A stretch of DNA of 64,000 bases from Candidatus Poseidonia sp. (lineage in GTDB: Archaea; Thermoplasmatota; Poseidoniia; Poseidoniales; Poseidoniaceae). A model generated the notes under the pieces. The model ran no database searches, had not been told where the DNA came from, and saw nothing but the letters and a program-made list of their open reading frames with translations. The DNA lies in assembly GCA_016778305.1 (NCBI GenBank), contig JADHPT010000002.1, forward strand, positions 196,828 through 260,827, written 5' to 3'. This document shows positions 16,270 through 25,428 of this stretch, piece after piece (the stretch's first letter is position 1; every line of letters starts with the position of its first letter). A program made the translations under genes and the position numbers.

Positions 16270-17412
16270 ATGGCCTCTCCCTTCCGCCGAAAAGGAAAAG
16301 GGAGAGGTGACGAAGGTGCTATCGACATCGACATTGCAGACCTCATTGACCTTGAAGAAGGGCTCCCCGAGCCAATTGTGGCCGAAGAACCAGCCGTTGA
16401 AACTCCGCCAGAGGGCGACTTGCAAGACATCGACCTCATGGCCAAGAGCGCCCAAACTGTCATCGACACCTGCATGGACCTGAGACGAGGCGAGAACATT
16501 TTGGTGATCTGCGACCCGACGACAACAGATATCGGTCAGGCGCTGCACGAAGCGGCAAGCCAGCGTTCAGACCGTGTTCTCCTTATCGTCATGCCCAAAG
16601 GCCGACATCACGGAGAGGAACCTCCTGCGCCAGTTGTGAACCTGATGCGGCAACAGCAGGTGGTCATCGCACCAACACGCTATTCCTTAACCCATACACG
16701 TGCCGTCCGGCAAGCGATCAAAGATGGCGCACGGGTTGCAACCATGCCAGGGATGAGCAATGAAATGTTCACGCAAGGAGGTATGTCTGCTGATTTCACT
16801 GCGATCAAGAAGAAAATGGGGGAAATGACTCCAGTCATGCGTCGCAAGCGAATTGTTAATGTCAAATCGAACTCGGGTACGAATGTCACATTTGAGGTGA
16901 ATTGGCGGGAATGGAAACTTGACGATAATGGGATTTGCAATCGCCCACGCATGCTCACTAACTTGCCAGCAGGCAAAATTTTCACCCTGCCCCGCGAGGG
17001 CACCATGAATGGAACGATCGTGATTGATGGTTCGTGGGATTCTGCTCTTGTGGATGAACCCGTTGTCCTCCAGATTGAGGACGGTCTGGTTGTTGACGTC
17101 AAGGGTGGTACGGCTGCTGCGCAGATCCGTCAAGCCTTCGGCGAGGCCGCAAAGCGCCTTCGTAGCAAGGAACAAGAAAACGTTTGGACCGTTGCTGAAT
17201 TCGGGTTTGGAATGAATCCAAATGCACGCCTTATGGGCAATGTTTTGGAGGACGAAAAACGCCTTGGAACCGCTTACTTTTCTCTTGGTGATAACACGAG
17301 ACTTGGTGGAACAGCTGCTGTAGGAATTCATATTTCTGGCGTGCTTGATACACCGAGCATTTGGCTGGATGAGACGCCAATTGTCGAGGATGGAACCTTT
17401 CTCATCGACTGA
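16270..17412 (+). CDS. M29-like aminopeptidase (AmpS/COG2309 family)
   Basis: A 380-residue protein. About 55 N-terminal residues are acidic and low complexity, and the family domain starts near MAKSAQTVIDTCMDLRRGENILVI. Candidate metal ligands are E in LPREGTMNGTIVIDGS, E in VAEFGFGMNPNAR and H in VGIHISGVL, in the family order. The end LDTPSIWLDETPI matches archaeal members (xPTLYVD). The family uses two metals to release N-terminal residues; related proteins include ring-cleaving dioxygenase NicX, so function is not fully fixed. The gene end abuts the EF-hand gene end. Confidence 0.78.
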   Translation: MASPFRRKGKGRGDEGAIDIDIADLIDLEEGLPEPIVAEEPAVETPPEGDLQDIDLMAKSAQTVIDTCMDLRRGENILVICDPTTTDIGQALHEAASQRSDRVLLIVMPKGRHHGEEPPAPVVNLMRQQQVVIAPTRYSLTHTRAVRQAIKDGARVATMPGMSNEMFTQGGMSADFTAIKKKMGEMTPVMRRKRIVNVKSNSGTNVTFEVNWREWKLDDNGICNRPRMLTNLPAGKIFTLPREGTMNGTIVIDGSWDSALVDEPVVLQIEDGLVVDVKGGTAAAQIRQAFGEAAKRLRSKEQENVWTVAEFGFGMNPNARLMGNVLEDEKRLGTAYFSLGDNTRLGGTAAVGIHISGVLDTPSIWLDETPIVEDGTFLID

Positions 17413-18921
17413 TCAATAACCCAAGTTTTGCTGACCACACACGGGGCAGAAGCGCCAGTATGGATCAAGTCCAATGCCACATCCACGGCAATGGATACCC
17501 GAGCGTATGGTGGGCTGAACCAATGGGGCCTGTTGACGGGGCCACCCTTGTTGAGCAGGTTGTTGAGGTGGGGGTTGCTGCCAATTCTGTTGTGGAACGG
17601 GTTGTTGAGTCGGGGGTTGTTGCCAATTCTGTTGATTCGGCAGAGGTTGCGGGCGTTGATTGACTGGTTGAGGAGGTTGAGCCACGGGTTTTGAGGCAGG
17701 TCCAAGCGGCTTTCGTACGGGAGCGATGGGTTTGGGTAACGAAGCTGTTTTTTCAGCGGCTGGAGAGGCTATAAATTCCGAAAGGGAAACAACACCATCG
17801 CCGTCGGTGTCAGCCTCTACGTGAAGCTCTTCTGCTTCCTCAAGGCTGCTTCCCGTTGCTTGGGCCAATTCTTCAATCGAAAGAGCACCGCTGCCGTCTT
17901 CATCCGCCGCGATGAAGTGTTCGGCTGCACTGACAAATTCTTCTTCTGGTTCTTCTTCATGCTGAGGTGCCAGTTCAATGGCTTCAGGCAACCCTTGTTG
18001 GGGTTCAGCAACCTCTTGTTGTGTCTCTGCATCGACAGGGGCGTCTGCAGCCAACTCGAGATCAAATGCACCGGCGAAGGCGTCTTGGGTGGCTCGAGCA
18101 ACCTGCTTTTCACTCTCAACATTCACCGCTTCGGGTGCAGCCTCTACCGGTTCAATGTTGGGAAGGGCGACGGAAGTATCGGGGAGTGGAACGACTGAAG
18201 TTGGTTCAGTATTGCTCATTTTCGGCAACGGTATTGCTGGAACCTCGTTGGTTTTCTCAGCAACATCTTGGATTTGGGCTGCTTCCTGCACCGTGGGCTT
18301 GGGTGGTGAGGGTGGTAGCGCAATGGTGGCAGCGGAGGCCGTTCCACTGGCAAGTGTCGCCACGGGGAGAACATGTCCTGCCACATCGAGAGCAGCATTG
18401 AGTTCCTGATCAATGCTCACGAGGGCATCCATGGATGCCTCTACGTGGCTCAGATGGCCTTCAAGAGCGCTGAGGTACTTGAGGACCTCCTCGCCCTTTC
18501 CTGTTTGGTGGGCAACAGCGAAGAGTTTCATCATTCGCATCGGGTCAGCAAGGCTGGAGAGATGCTGTTCCTGCTGCGCGGTCATTCCCGTAACCTTCTG
18601 CCCCTGAACTTCACCTGAGGACCCAGGTTGGCCAAGAGCGTTCAACAAGGGATCGGGCAAACTCATCAATTCGAGATGGCCCGCGACAAGGTAGTAGATC
18701 TCTCCACCCTCGCACGCCATCCGTTCACTAGCAGCCTCAAAATCAAAGTCCCCCGGTTGAAGAACAATATCAGAGAGATATTCAAAAAACAGTGTCATGG
18801 CCTCGTTGCGAGGCAAGCTCATCATGCTGTGAAGCATGTCGGATGAACCGGTTGCACCGAAGTATGCTGCAGCAGCATCAACCTCAATTTCAGAGTTGGT
18901 GCTTGCGTCGTCATCTGCCAT
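17413..18921 (-). CDS. EF-hand pair and zinc-ribbon protein, unknown function
   Basis: A 502-residue protein with no signal peptide or membrane segment, so probably cytosolic. Residues 20-190 form a helical domain I do not recognise. An Ala/Pro/Glu-rich linker follows. Two canonical EF-hand loops lie at 340-351 (DEDGSGALSIEE) and 371-382 (DTDGDGVVSLSE), spaced as in a calmodulin lobe. A Pro/Gln-rich stretch at 400-470 contains repeated QQNWQQPP. A four-Cys zinc ribbon (C478, C481, C492, C495) ends the protein. The layout suggests a Ca-responsive adaptor. GGAGGGTG lies upstream of the ATG. Confidence 0.85.
   Translation of the reverse strand: MADDDASTNSEIEVDAAAAYFGATGSSDMLHSMMSLPRNEAMTLFFEYLSDIVLQPGDFDFEAASERMACEGGEIYYLVAGHLELMSLPDPLLNALGQPGSSGEVQGQKVTGMTAQQEQHLSSLADPMRMMKLFAVAHQTGKGEEVLKYLSALEGHLSHVEASMDALVSIDQELNAALDVAGHVLPVATLASGTASAATIALPPSPPKPTVQEAAQIQDVAEKTNEVPAIPLPKMSNTEPTSVVPLPDTSVALPNIEPVEAAPEAVNVESEKQVARATQDAFAGAFDLELAADAPVDAETQQEVAEPQQGLPEAIELAPQHEEEPEEEFVSAAEHFIAADEDGSGALSIEELAQATGSSLEEAEELHVEADTDGDGVVSLSEFIASPAAEKTASLPKPIAPVRKPLGPASKPVAQPPQPVNQRPQPLPNQQNWQQPPTQQPVPQQNWQQPPPQQPAQQGWPRQQAPLVQPTIRSGIHCRGCGIGLDPYWRFCPVCGQQNLGY
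17540..17660 (-). repeat. Imperfect coding repeat (Gln/Pro/Asn-rich)
   Basis: TTGCCAATTCTGTTG-type units recur about 50 bp apart. They encode the QQNWQQPP repeats of the EF-hand protein. The repeat is purely within the coding frame. Confidence 0.7.
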
Positions 18922-18979
18922 CGTCGCACCCTCCTATCAACCGCACTTGGGCTCCCCATTTAAGGCCTCATGAATATCA

Positions 18980-21900
18980 TCACGCCGAGCGATTCTTTGC
19001 TAGATTGCAAATCGCTCGAGATTGTTCAGCAGACCACCCGGTTTCTTGGAGTTGCATCAATACACTCCGTTCATCTTCACCTTCTGAGATGGCACCAACA
19101 ACCCACTCAACAGCAGATTCTCGGTCGTCTTCTTGCCAGTCTTCAAAGATGTTGAGATCGACTTGAATCCGTGCCTTTCGGACCTTCTTTGAAGACGCAT
19201 CTTCGGATGGAACTGATTTTTTCTTGGCTACCTTTTGAGCAGGGGGCGCCTTGCGAGAGGGGGGTTCCCTTGCGGGTGGTTGACGGCCTGGAGGACCTGA
19301 GGATTTTTGTCGCCCAGGAGGTGTTCGCGGCGCTGCCTTTTGTGCAGGCTTGGCAGATGGTTGGCTTGCTTGCCGAGGTCGGGATGCCATCGGGGAAACT
19401 CCTTTGCGATCAAGCACGTCAAGGACACGTTCTTCATCTTCCTCGTCGTCATCGTAGAAGTAGTCGTCGTCATCTTCGTCATCATCGTCTTCTCGTAGCA
19501 TTCGTGCGATGATGAGACCGACGATGACAAGACTGAGCCCACTAACACCGAGGATTATCATCAGGGCTCCGGCATCGAGGCCGAATAAATCGTCATCGCC
19601 ATCACCAGATTGTGGGACATAAGGACAGCCGTCATCATAGCCATCAACGCCTTTCGGTTGATCAACACAGTTGTCGCTATCGTCGAGAACACCATCTCCA
19701 TCGGTATCGCGTTCAGAAATGTGACATCCGAATTCGTCGACAGAGTTTGATAATCCAAACGGCGTATTCGGGCAGCGGTCCGAGTTTTCCGCACCGTCGA
19801 TGAATTGGCCGGGATCGTTGAGATTCAAGCGCTCGTAATAGGCTTCGCGTGTTGCATTCCAAGAAGCCTCACCCCAATTATCGCCAAAACCATCAAAATC
19901 AGTGTCCCGCCATTGTGTTGGGTCATCACGGGTAGAGGCAGGTTCGTCCTCATCGCGCCATCCATCACCATCGTCGTAACAACCTAGGAAATCCTTGAAC
20001 GAGGTCCCTGCTTCATTGGGGCAATCATCCGCATTGAATGCTGGAGATGGATTGTCGCCGTAGCCGTCGCCGTCCGAATCATACCATTGGGTTGGATCCG
20101 AAGGGAATGCATCACCCGTTTGATTGGTATGAAGGCCAGTAGTGGGGTCCACATCATAGGTGTACATTCCAGAAAAGCCATCTCCATCCAGATCGGTATC
20201 CAACGCACTTTCATCGGTACATCCATTGTCAAGAATAGGGAAACCTGCGGGCGTATCATCGCAAGCATCATCCAAATCCGACAAGCCATCGCCGTCACTG
20301 TCTCGTTGACTTTCTGCACAGCCCTTTGTGTCGACCGTTTCGCCACTCGGGGTCGCAGGACAGTTGTCTTCAGGGTCATTGACTCCGTCGCCGTCCGTGT
20401 CGGATGTTCGCTGTTCAAGACTGCATCCCTCAGCGTCCACAGAAATGCCTGTGGGTGTTGAGGCACAAAGATCCAGATTGTTGGTCACTCCGTCGTTATC
20501 GTCATCAAGTTCTGATTGTGCACATCCATCGGCATTGACAGGTTCACCAGCTGGCGTGGTAGGACACAAAGTATCCAAATCGTTGATGACACCGTCACCA
20601 TCACTGTCTGCAACGTCGATGATGCGGCAGCCAATTCCATTGGTGCCGTTGAATACACCGGCCTCGTTGGGGCACTCGTCGCCTTCAACTCCTGCCAATT
20701 GGTCACCAAAGCCATCCCCGTCGGTATCCGACCATTGACTGTCAAGGTCGGGAAATGCATCGCCCTGTTGGTTTTCCCTGAGTCCAGAACTGGTATTCAG
20801 GTCGTAGGAGTAGATGTTGGTATAGCCGTCACCATCGCTGTCCAAACATCCAACGACTGGGCGTGTTGAATTGCCCCATATGTCTGAACATCCGTCCAAT
20901 TTGAGCCCCATTCCATTGGAGCCGTTGTAGAGCGCTGTCCAATTATCGGGGAAGCCATCGCCATCGGTATCGTTTGCTGCGGCTGGATAGAATTTGAAGT
21001 GGTCAGGATTGGTAGCGTTTTCAGAGTCATTGTCACCATAACCATCACCGTCACTATCCACCCATTGAGTTGAGTCAAAGGGCCAAACATCGGCCCCATG
21101 TGTGATGTTCCATTCGAAGATGCTCCCTTCATCCGACGGGTCACTGGAACCGTCGCTGTCCGAGTCCAAGCACCCGTTTCGGTCACGCCACGACACTCCG
21201 TAATCCCACGGACAAAAGTCTCCGTTGAACATATCTGTGTCGTTATCCCCGTAGCCATCACCGTCAAAATCAGCATATTGCGAAGCAAGGTATGGGAAGA
21301 GATCCCCGCTATTGGCATTGGGATCGAGGGGGGTTTGGCAGCAATCCACGCCGTGATTGTCACCAAATCCATCGCCATCGGTGTCGAGGGCTTGTTTCCA
21401 ATTACCCTTGAACTGGTCACCATCGTAGTACGTAGCGTCATTGTCAGACCAACCGTCTTGATCAAGGTCTCCACAACCATAGCGATCAATCCACGATGTA
21501 CCACCGACGTCATCACATCCATCGATGGAATCCTTGTAGCCGTCGGCATCGTAATCCTCGCATCCAAAAATAATGTATGAAGACGGGCCGTTGGTGGTTG
21601 GGCAGGCGTCAGGGAGTGGGCCGAGCGGGTTATCACCGTGATTGTCACCATCGGTGTTCATCCACTGATCTCCCACTGCGGGCATTGCATCCATCAAATC
21701 AAAGACCAAGTCACGGTCTTGGTCCTCATAGAGTCGTAGAATCATGACATCGTCATTCACCGTATCCCAGTAGGCCATGTGAACGGTGCCGTTGGCATCG
21801 ATCATGGCATTCAGTTCTTCACTGACCACAACATCACCAAATTGAACTGACATCCACGGAGCAAAGCCCGAATGAACACCGTTCAATTCTGCTGTATTGA

Positions 21901-24900
21901 CGATGAGGTGTTGGGTGATGGGGTCGCTGGTCAGCATCAAGAGATGCGTCCCCGTGTGGAGAACATCCCAAGCCCCATGAACTGCTGCTGCAGGGCGTTC
22001 TTGGATGGCCACCCAATGGCCCGTATTGTTCATGGCCATCAGAGAAGAAACCGCATTCCCTCGCACGGCGAGGATGGGGGATGCTCCTCCCTCGAGGTCC
22101 AAGCGGAACTCACCTGCGATACCACTCGGCTGAGTAATGGTGTGTTGACTCCAATTGTCATCACCTGGCCACTGCTCGTAGACGCTCAGAGTTCCATCAT
22201 CCGTCAAAACTGCAACGAGAATGGAACCGTTTGTCAGTTGAGCCATGTCAATTTGAACATCGGAATCTGTACCGTTGGCGATGGTGCTTTTGCTGAGCGA
22301 AACACCATCATAGGTCCAAAGCGAAAGATTTGATTCACTCACTCCATCATCTTGGGTGACCAGGGCAACGACGAGGTCATCATTCGCTACCAGCATTGTA
22401 GGGTGCTGAGAGGATAACGCTTCGCCTTCTTCGCCCAATGTACTGAGCGTCCACGAGCTGTCTCGGGTTGCCAGTGCAAGTTGATTGGTATCCCCGTGAC
22501 GATAGATGAGATGGGGTACGTCCGTGCTGTTGACTTGAACGGAGATATTGCCACCGAGCGTGACACTGTTGCGGACCATTTCTGAGGTCCATCCGTTCGT
22601 TTCATCGTAGGCTGAATAGAAAATTTGTTGACCTGCTCCAGTCGTATAAGCAACTGCTTGCTTACCATACTGGTCAATGGTTGAACCCAGGTATTGGCCG
22701 ACGGTCCCAGTAGAAGCAATATTCTGTTGAACCGCAGTCATCGAACGTGTTGTGTGAAGATTGATGGCGTTTTCATCTTGAGTGATGATGATCGGTTGTC
22801 CAGTTGAACGCGCCTTGAAGATGAAGGTCGTATTCACGTTCGCATCCTCGGTGAGAGATTGGTGGACCCATTGTCCCGAAGGAGTCTGGTCTTTCATGTG
22901 CTCAAGTTTCTCAAGATGCATACCGGTATTGTCGGTATAGGTGAAAACAATGCTGGTTTCACCTCGATGAGCTGTAGCGAGATCAAGCCCTTGAGCCGTG
23001 CCGGTATAAACAAAGGAAAGTGATTCCCAATCACGTTCGCTCAAGATGTGATACTCAAGGCCGTAATTGGCACCCTGCTGGCTGTTGCGAGATGAAAATA
23101 TCATCTCGCCCAAACCATCTCCGTTAAGATCGCCCATAGCAGCCATACCTTGCCCAATCTTTTGGTTGCTCGTGCCTTGCGCAAGCAATTGGGCTTCTGA
23201 CTGCAAACCACTGGCACTACCCAGGTAGATCTCAACCTTCCCCGATTCATCTCCGTTCAAACTTGAGATGTAGACATCACCATAGCCGTCTTCATTGATA
23301 TCACCTGCTGAAACAATCGCTTCGCCTATTCGGGAATTTAGTACACTCGGAACAAGCGTCCAATTGGGCCCGTTTTGATACCCGCTATCGCCTCCATTGT
23401 ACATCCATAACTTTCCTCCACCGAAGGTTTCAGTCCCATTGAAGGGTTCGGTGATGATGTGATCGGCAAATCCATCGCCTTGAACATCGCCTACACAGGC
23501 CACCGTATGCCCGAAGAGACGACCCTGTTTGTTGGTTTCAAGCGTGTGATCGGGGGTACCATTGTATCCTGTGGCCATGCCGCTGAAGTATTCAACTGAT
23601 GAGTAATCCGGCGTGGTTGTATACGTCCCAACGTTCGAAATAATCAATTCTTCACGGCCATCTCCGTTCATGTCACAGCCCTCTATCGATCGACCAAACA
23701 TGTTCCCATTCTTCGACGCAGTCAGGTTGCGTTGACTCGAGAGACTGAATTCACCACCGTCATACACGTTGACTTTCCCGTAGATTGTTGAAGTCCCCGA
23801 ATCAAAAACGTGCCCGTTTGCAGATGCTGCAAGCATGTCTGCCTGCCCGTCGTGAACGAGAGCCGCTAGATAGCTCCCCAAACGTTCTCCATTTGAGCCA
23901 GAAACAGACCACCATGGCATGGCTGAGATTCCTGTTGAATTACCCAAATAGACATGCACCTGGCCGTGTGTAAGGTTGGAATCATTGGTTGGATTCCAAC
24001 CGGGCAGACCAACCGCCAAATCTTGAATCCCATCGTGATTGAAATCGCCCGTATCCAAACCAGTACCGAAGTGACTGCCGTTAGACTCACCAGCCAGAAT
24101 CATATCGGGAATGTCAGCGACACCGCTTGAAGAACCGTAATAGATGTCAACGCGCCCGTTCTCAACATACGTGAGTAAACTAGCCTGTGGCGTAGCGATG
24201 ATCAGGTCATCAAAGCCATCGCTGTTGAGGTCGGCAACTTTGATGGCCCCTTCTGAGACATCATCCTGACCTGTCACGATTTGGGTTGGCGTGGGGTTCA
24301 CACGACCCGAATCTTGACCTGCCAAAGACCGGATTAGGTTGATCGAAAAGGCATTTCCAGATTGGGTCATGGTAGCGACCTGCTCGATGTTTTGGTCATC
24401 CAAATCCATACCGACGCCATCAACGATTGTGTTGTCTGTAGCAAGAATACGAAGATCATGCTCGGTACCGTCAATCCGTAGCAGAATCACTTCTCCCAGC
24501 GAGGAGCGTGTGTAAAGGATATGAATCACGCCTTGGTCGTCGATTTCAAGTTCAAAATCTTCGCCGACTGGCCCTCGGTCCAGCAAATAACTCGTCCAAT
24601 ATGCCCCGCTGAAGTTGACTTGATGGAGAGCACCAGAGTCCGTCCGCATCAATCCCCATTCGAGCCCTTCAGACGTGATGTCCAAGGCGAGGTGGGTTGC
24701 ATTCACATTTTCCATAATGGTTCGAGTGTGCCAGCGTGGGCCATCATAGTAGGTCGCACTTTCCCGTGCGTACCGTCCCATTTTCAAATCGGGGCCATCA
24801 GCGTAGAGGACACGTGGTAATTCATTGGCCGTGATTCCAATGGCACAATCGACCAGTGTCGATGAATTGGAAGATGCCACGGTATCCACAAGGCTGGAAG

Positions 24901-25300
24901 TCCAAGCCCCAGACGGGCGATGAACCGCTGTTCGAACTGGCCCTTCTTCTGTGCTCCAACAGTAGTGCTCCCTGTCGTGACGTGTTAATTTGAGGTCCGG
25001 AGTGCCGTGGTTTTCGATCGTTGAATTGTTCAACTCTTGGCTGTGCCAATAATCGAACATTGATTCCTCTTTGACGACTGCATTTACCATTCCATCAAAG
25101 GTAAGGGTCGTGCCCGCAAAGTCGTGACCGTAGCCAGATGTTGCGGTATACATGCTGCTTTTTTGCGGTGTGTTATCCGCTTCTTCAAGCAAGGATATTT
25201 CTGTGGGAAGGGCCAACATTGGTGACCATGAGGCGAGAAGAAACGTGAGGACGACAAGGACGCTCTTTGCAAGTGTTTTTCGAGAAAAGGCGTCCGACAT
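18980..25300 (-). CDS. Giant integrin-like surface protein: FG-GAP propeller, Asp-rich repeats, membrane anchor
   Basis: About 2106 residues from the ATG at 25300; a GTG 15 bases upstream is less likely. A signal peptide is followed by seven Ca-binding FG-GAP units (DLNSDGFDDL, DFNHDGIQDL, a degenerate third, DMNGDGREEL, DVQGDGFADH, DINEDGYGDV, DLNGDGLGEM), the number needed for a full seven-bladed integrin-alpha-type propeller. A beta-rich region of about 450 residues follows. Next come about 600 residues of Asp-rich thrombospondin-3-like repeats (DSDGDGYGDN, cysteine pairs). A single membrane segment (ALMIILGVSGLSLVIVGLII) leads to an Asp/Glu run, a Pro/Arg/Lys-rich linker and a helical end domain. 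It is probably an adhesin or particle-binding protein anchored in the cell envelope. Confidence 0.9.
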   Translation of the reverse strand: MSDAFSRKTLAKSVLVVLTFLLASWSPMLALPTEISLLEEADNTPQKSSMYTATSGYGHDFAGTTLTFDGMVNAVVKEESMFDYWHSQELNNSTIENHGTPDLKLTRHDREHYCWSTEEGPVRTAVHRPSGAWTSSLVDTVASSNSSTLVDCAIGITANELPRVLYADGPDLKMGRYARESATYYDGPRWHTRTIMENVNATHLALDITSEGLEWGLMRTDSGALHQVNFSGAYWTSYLLDRGPVGEDFELEIDDQGVIHILYTRSSLGEVILLRIDGTEHDLRILATDNTIVDGVGMDLDDQNIEQVATMTQSGNAFSINLIRSLAGQDSGRVNPTPTQIVTGQDDVSEGAIKVADLNSDGFDDLIIATPQASLLTYVENGRVDIYYGSSSGVADIPDMILAGESNGSHFGTGLDTGDFNHDGIQDLAVGLPGWNPTNDSNLTHGQVHVYLGNSTGISAMPWWSVSGSNGERLGSYLAALVHDGQADMLAASANGHVFDSGTSTIYGKVNVYDGGEFSLSSQRNLTASKNGNMFGRSIEGCDMNGDGREELIISNVGTYTTTPDYSSVEYFSGMATGYNGTPDHTLETNKQGRLFGHTVACVGDVQGDGFADHIITEPFNGTETFGGGKLWMYNGGDSGYQNGPNWTLVPSVLNSRIGEAIVSAGDINEDGYGDVYISSLNGDESGKVEIYLGSASGLQSEAQLLAQGTSNQKIGQGMAAMGDLNGDGLGEMIFSSRNSQQGANYGLEYHILSERDWESLSFVYTGTAQGLDLATAHRGETSIVFTYTDNTGMHLEKLEHMKDQTPSGQWVHQSLTEDANVNTTFIFKARSTGQPIIITQDENAINLHTTRSMTAVQQNIASTGTVGQYLGSTIDQYGKQAVAYTTGAGQQIFYSAYDETNGWTSEMVRNSVTLGGNISVQVNSTDVPHLIYRHGDTNQLALATRDSSWTLSTLGEEGEALSSQHPTMLVANDDLVVALVTQDDGVSESNLSLWTYDGVSLSKSTIANGTDSDVQIDMAQLTNGSILVAVLTDDGTLSVYEQWPGDDNWSQHTITQPSGIAGEFRLDLEGGASPILAVRGNAVSSLMAMNNTGHWVAIQERPAAAVHGAWDVLHTGTHLLMLTSDPITQHLIVNTAELNGVHSGFAPWMSVQFGDVVVSEELNAMIDANGTVHMAYWDTVNDDVMILRLYEDQDRDLVFDLMDAMPAVGDQWMNTDGDNHGDNPLGPLPDACPTTNGPSSYIIFGCEDYDADGYKDSIDGCDDVGGTSWIDRYGCGDLDQDGWSDNDATYYDGDQFKGNWKQALDTDGDGFGDNHGVDCCQTPLDPNANSGDLFPYLASQYADFDGDGYGDNDTDMFNGDFCPWDYGVSWRDRNGCLDSDSDGSSDPSDEGSIFEWNITHGADVWPFDSTQWVDSDGDGYGDNDSENATNPDHFKFYPAAANDTDGDGFPDNWTALYNGSNGMGLKLDGCSDIWGNSTRPVVGCLDSDGDGYTNIYSYDLNTSSGLRENQQGDAFPDLDSQWSDTDGDGFGDQLAGVEGDECPNEAGVFNGTNGIGCRIIDVADSDGDGVINDLDTLCPTTPAGEPVNADGCAQSELDDDNDGVTNNLDLCASTPTGISVDAEGCSLEQRTSDTDGDGVNDPEDNCPATPSGETVDTKGCAESQRDSDGDGLSDLDDACDDTPAGFPILDNGCTDESALDTDLDGDGFSGMYTYDVDPTTGLHTNQTGDAFPSDPTQWYDSDGDGYGDNPSPAFNADDCPNEAGTSFKDFLGCYDDGDGWRDEDEPASTRDDPTQWRDTDFDGFGDNWGEASWNATREAYYERLNLNDPGQFIDGAENSDRCPNTPFGLSNSVDEFGCHISERDTDGDGVLDDSDNCVDQPKGVDGYDDGCPYVPQSGDGDDDLFGLDAGALMIILGVSGLSLVIVGLIIARMLREDDDDEDDDDYFYDDDEEDEERVLDVLDRKGVSPMASRPRQASQPSAKPAQKAAPRTPPGRQKSSGPPGRQPPAREPPSRKAPPAQKVAKKKSVPSEDASSKKVRKARIQVDLNIFEDWQEDDRESAVEWVVGAISEGEDERSVLMQLQETGWSAEQSRAICNLAKNRSA
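19620..21660 (-). repeat. Coding Asp-rich (TSP3-like) repeat tract
   Basis: The DNA repeats GAC/GAT-GGN units such as GATGGCGATGGC. These encode DxDxDGxxD calcium loops of the giant protein, with units of about 30-65 residues that vary in spacing. Confidence 0.85.
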
Positions 25301-25338
25301 AACCAATACACACACGCCGACCTAGAAAACCATTGTTC

Positions 25339-25368
25339 AAAAAAAAGCCTGACCCCCTATGGGGGTCA
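25339..25368 (-). terminator. Hairpin plus T8, terminator-like, in the intergenic region
   Basis: TGACCCCC and GGGGGTCA (25350-25357 and 25361-25368) pair perfectly around a 3-base loop. Reading on the minus strand, the stem is followed after 3 bases by eight T residues. It looks like an intrinsic terminator pointing into the giant surface-protein gene, whose start is only 39 bp further. It could be an attenuator in a long leader, a stop for antisense transcripts, or simply a protein-binding palindrome. Confidence 0.55.
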
Positions 25369-25428
25369 ATCTCAACCTCCAAGGAGATGAACCGCTGAAT
25401 TGAGAAAGGGGCTCTGCATGGGTAGTTC

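Noticed and set aside
16152..16499. N-terminal extension of the M32 peptidase frame
   Set aside because: The extra 116 codons are antisense to the M29-like gene, are Ser/Met-rich, and precede the family's usual N-terminus.
19560..21651. Several 100-280 codon open frames within the Asp-rich repeat tract on both strands
   Set aside because: They are shadows of the biased repeat codons of the giant surface protein and contain only repetitive Met/Thr/Ile-rich sequence.
25369..25428. TPP riboswitch before the thiamine pyrophosphokinase gene
   Set aside because: The space is too short, and the conserved TPP-element cores (CUGAGA and a GGAU-type core) are not found.
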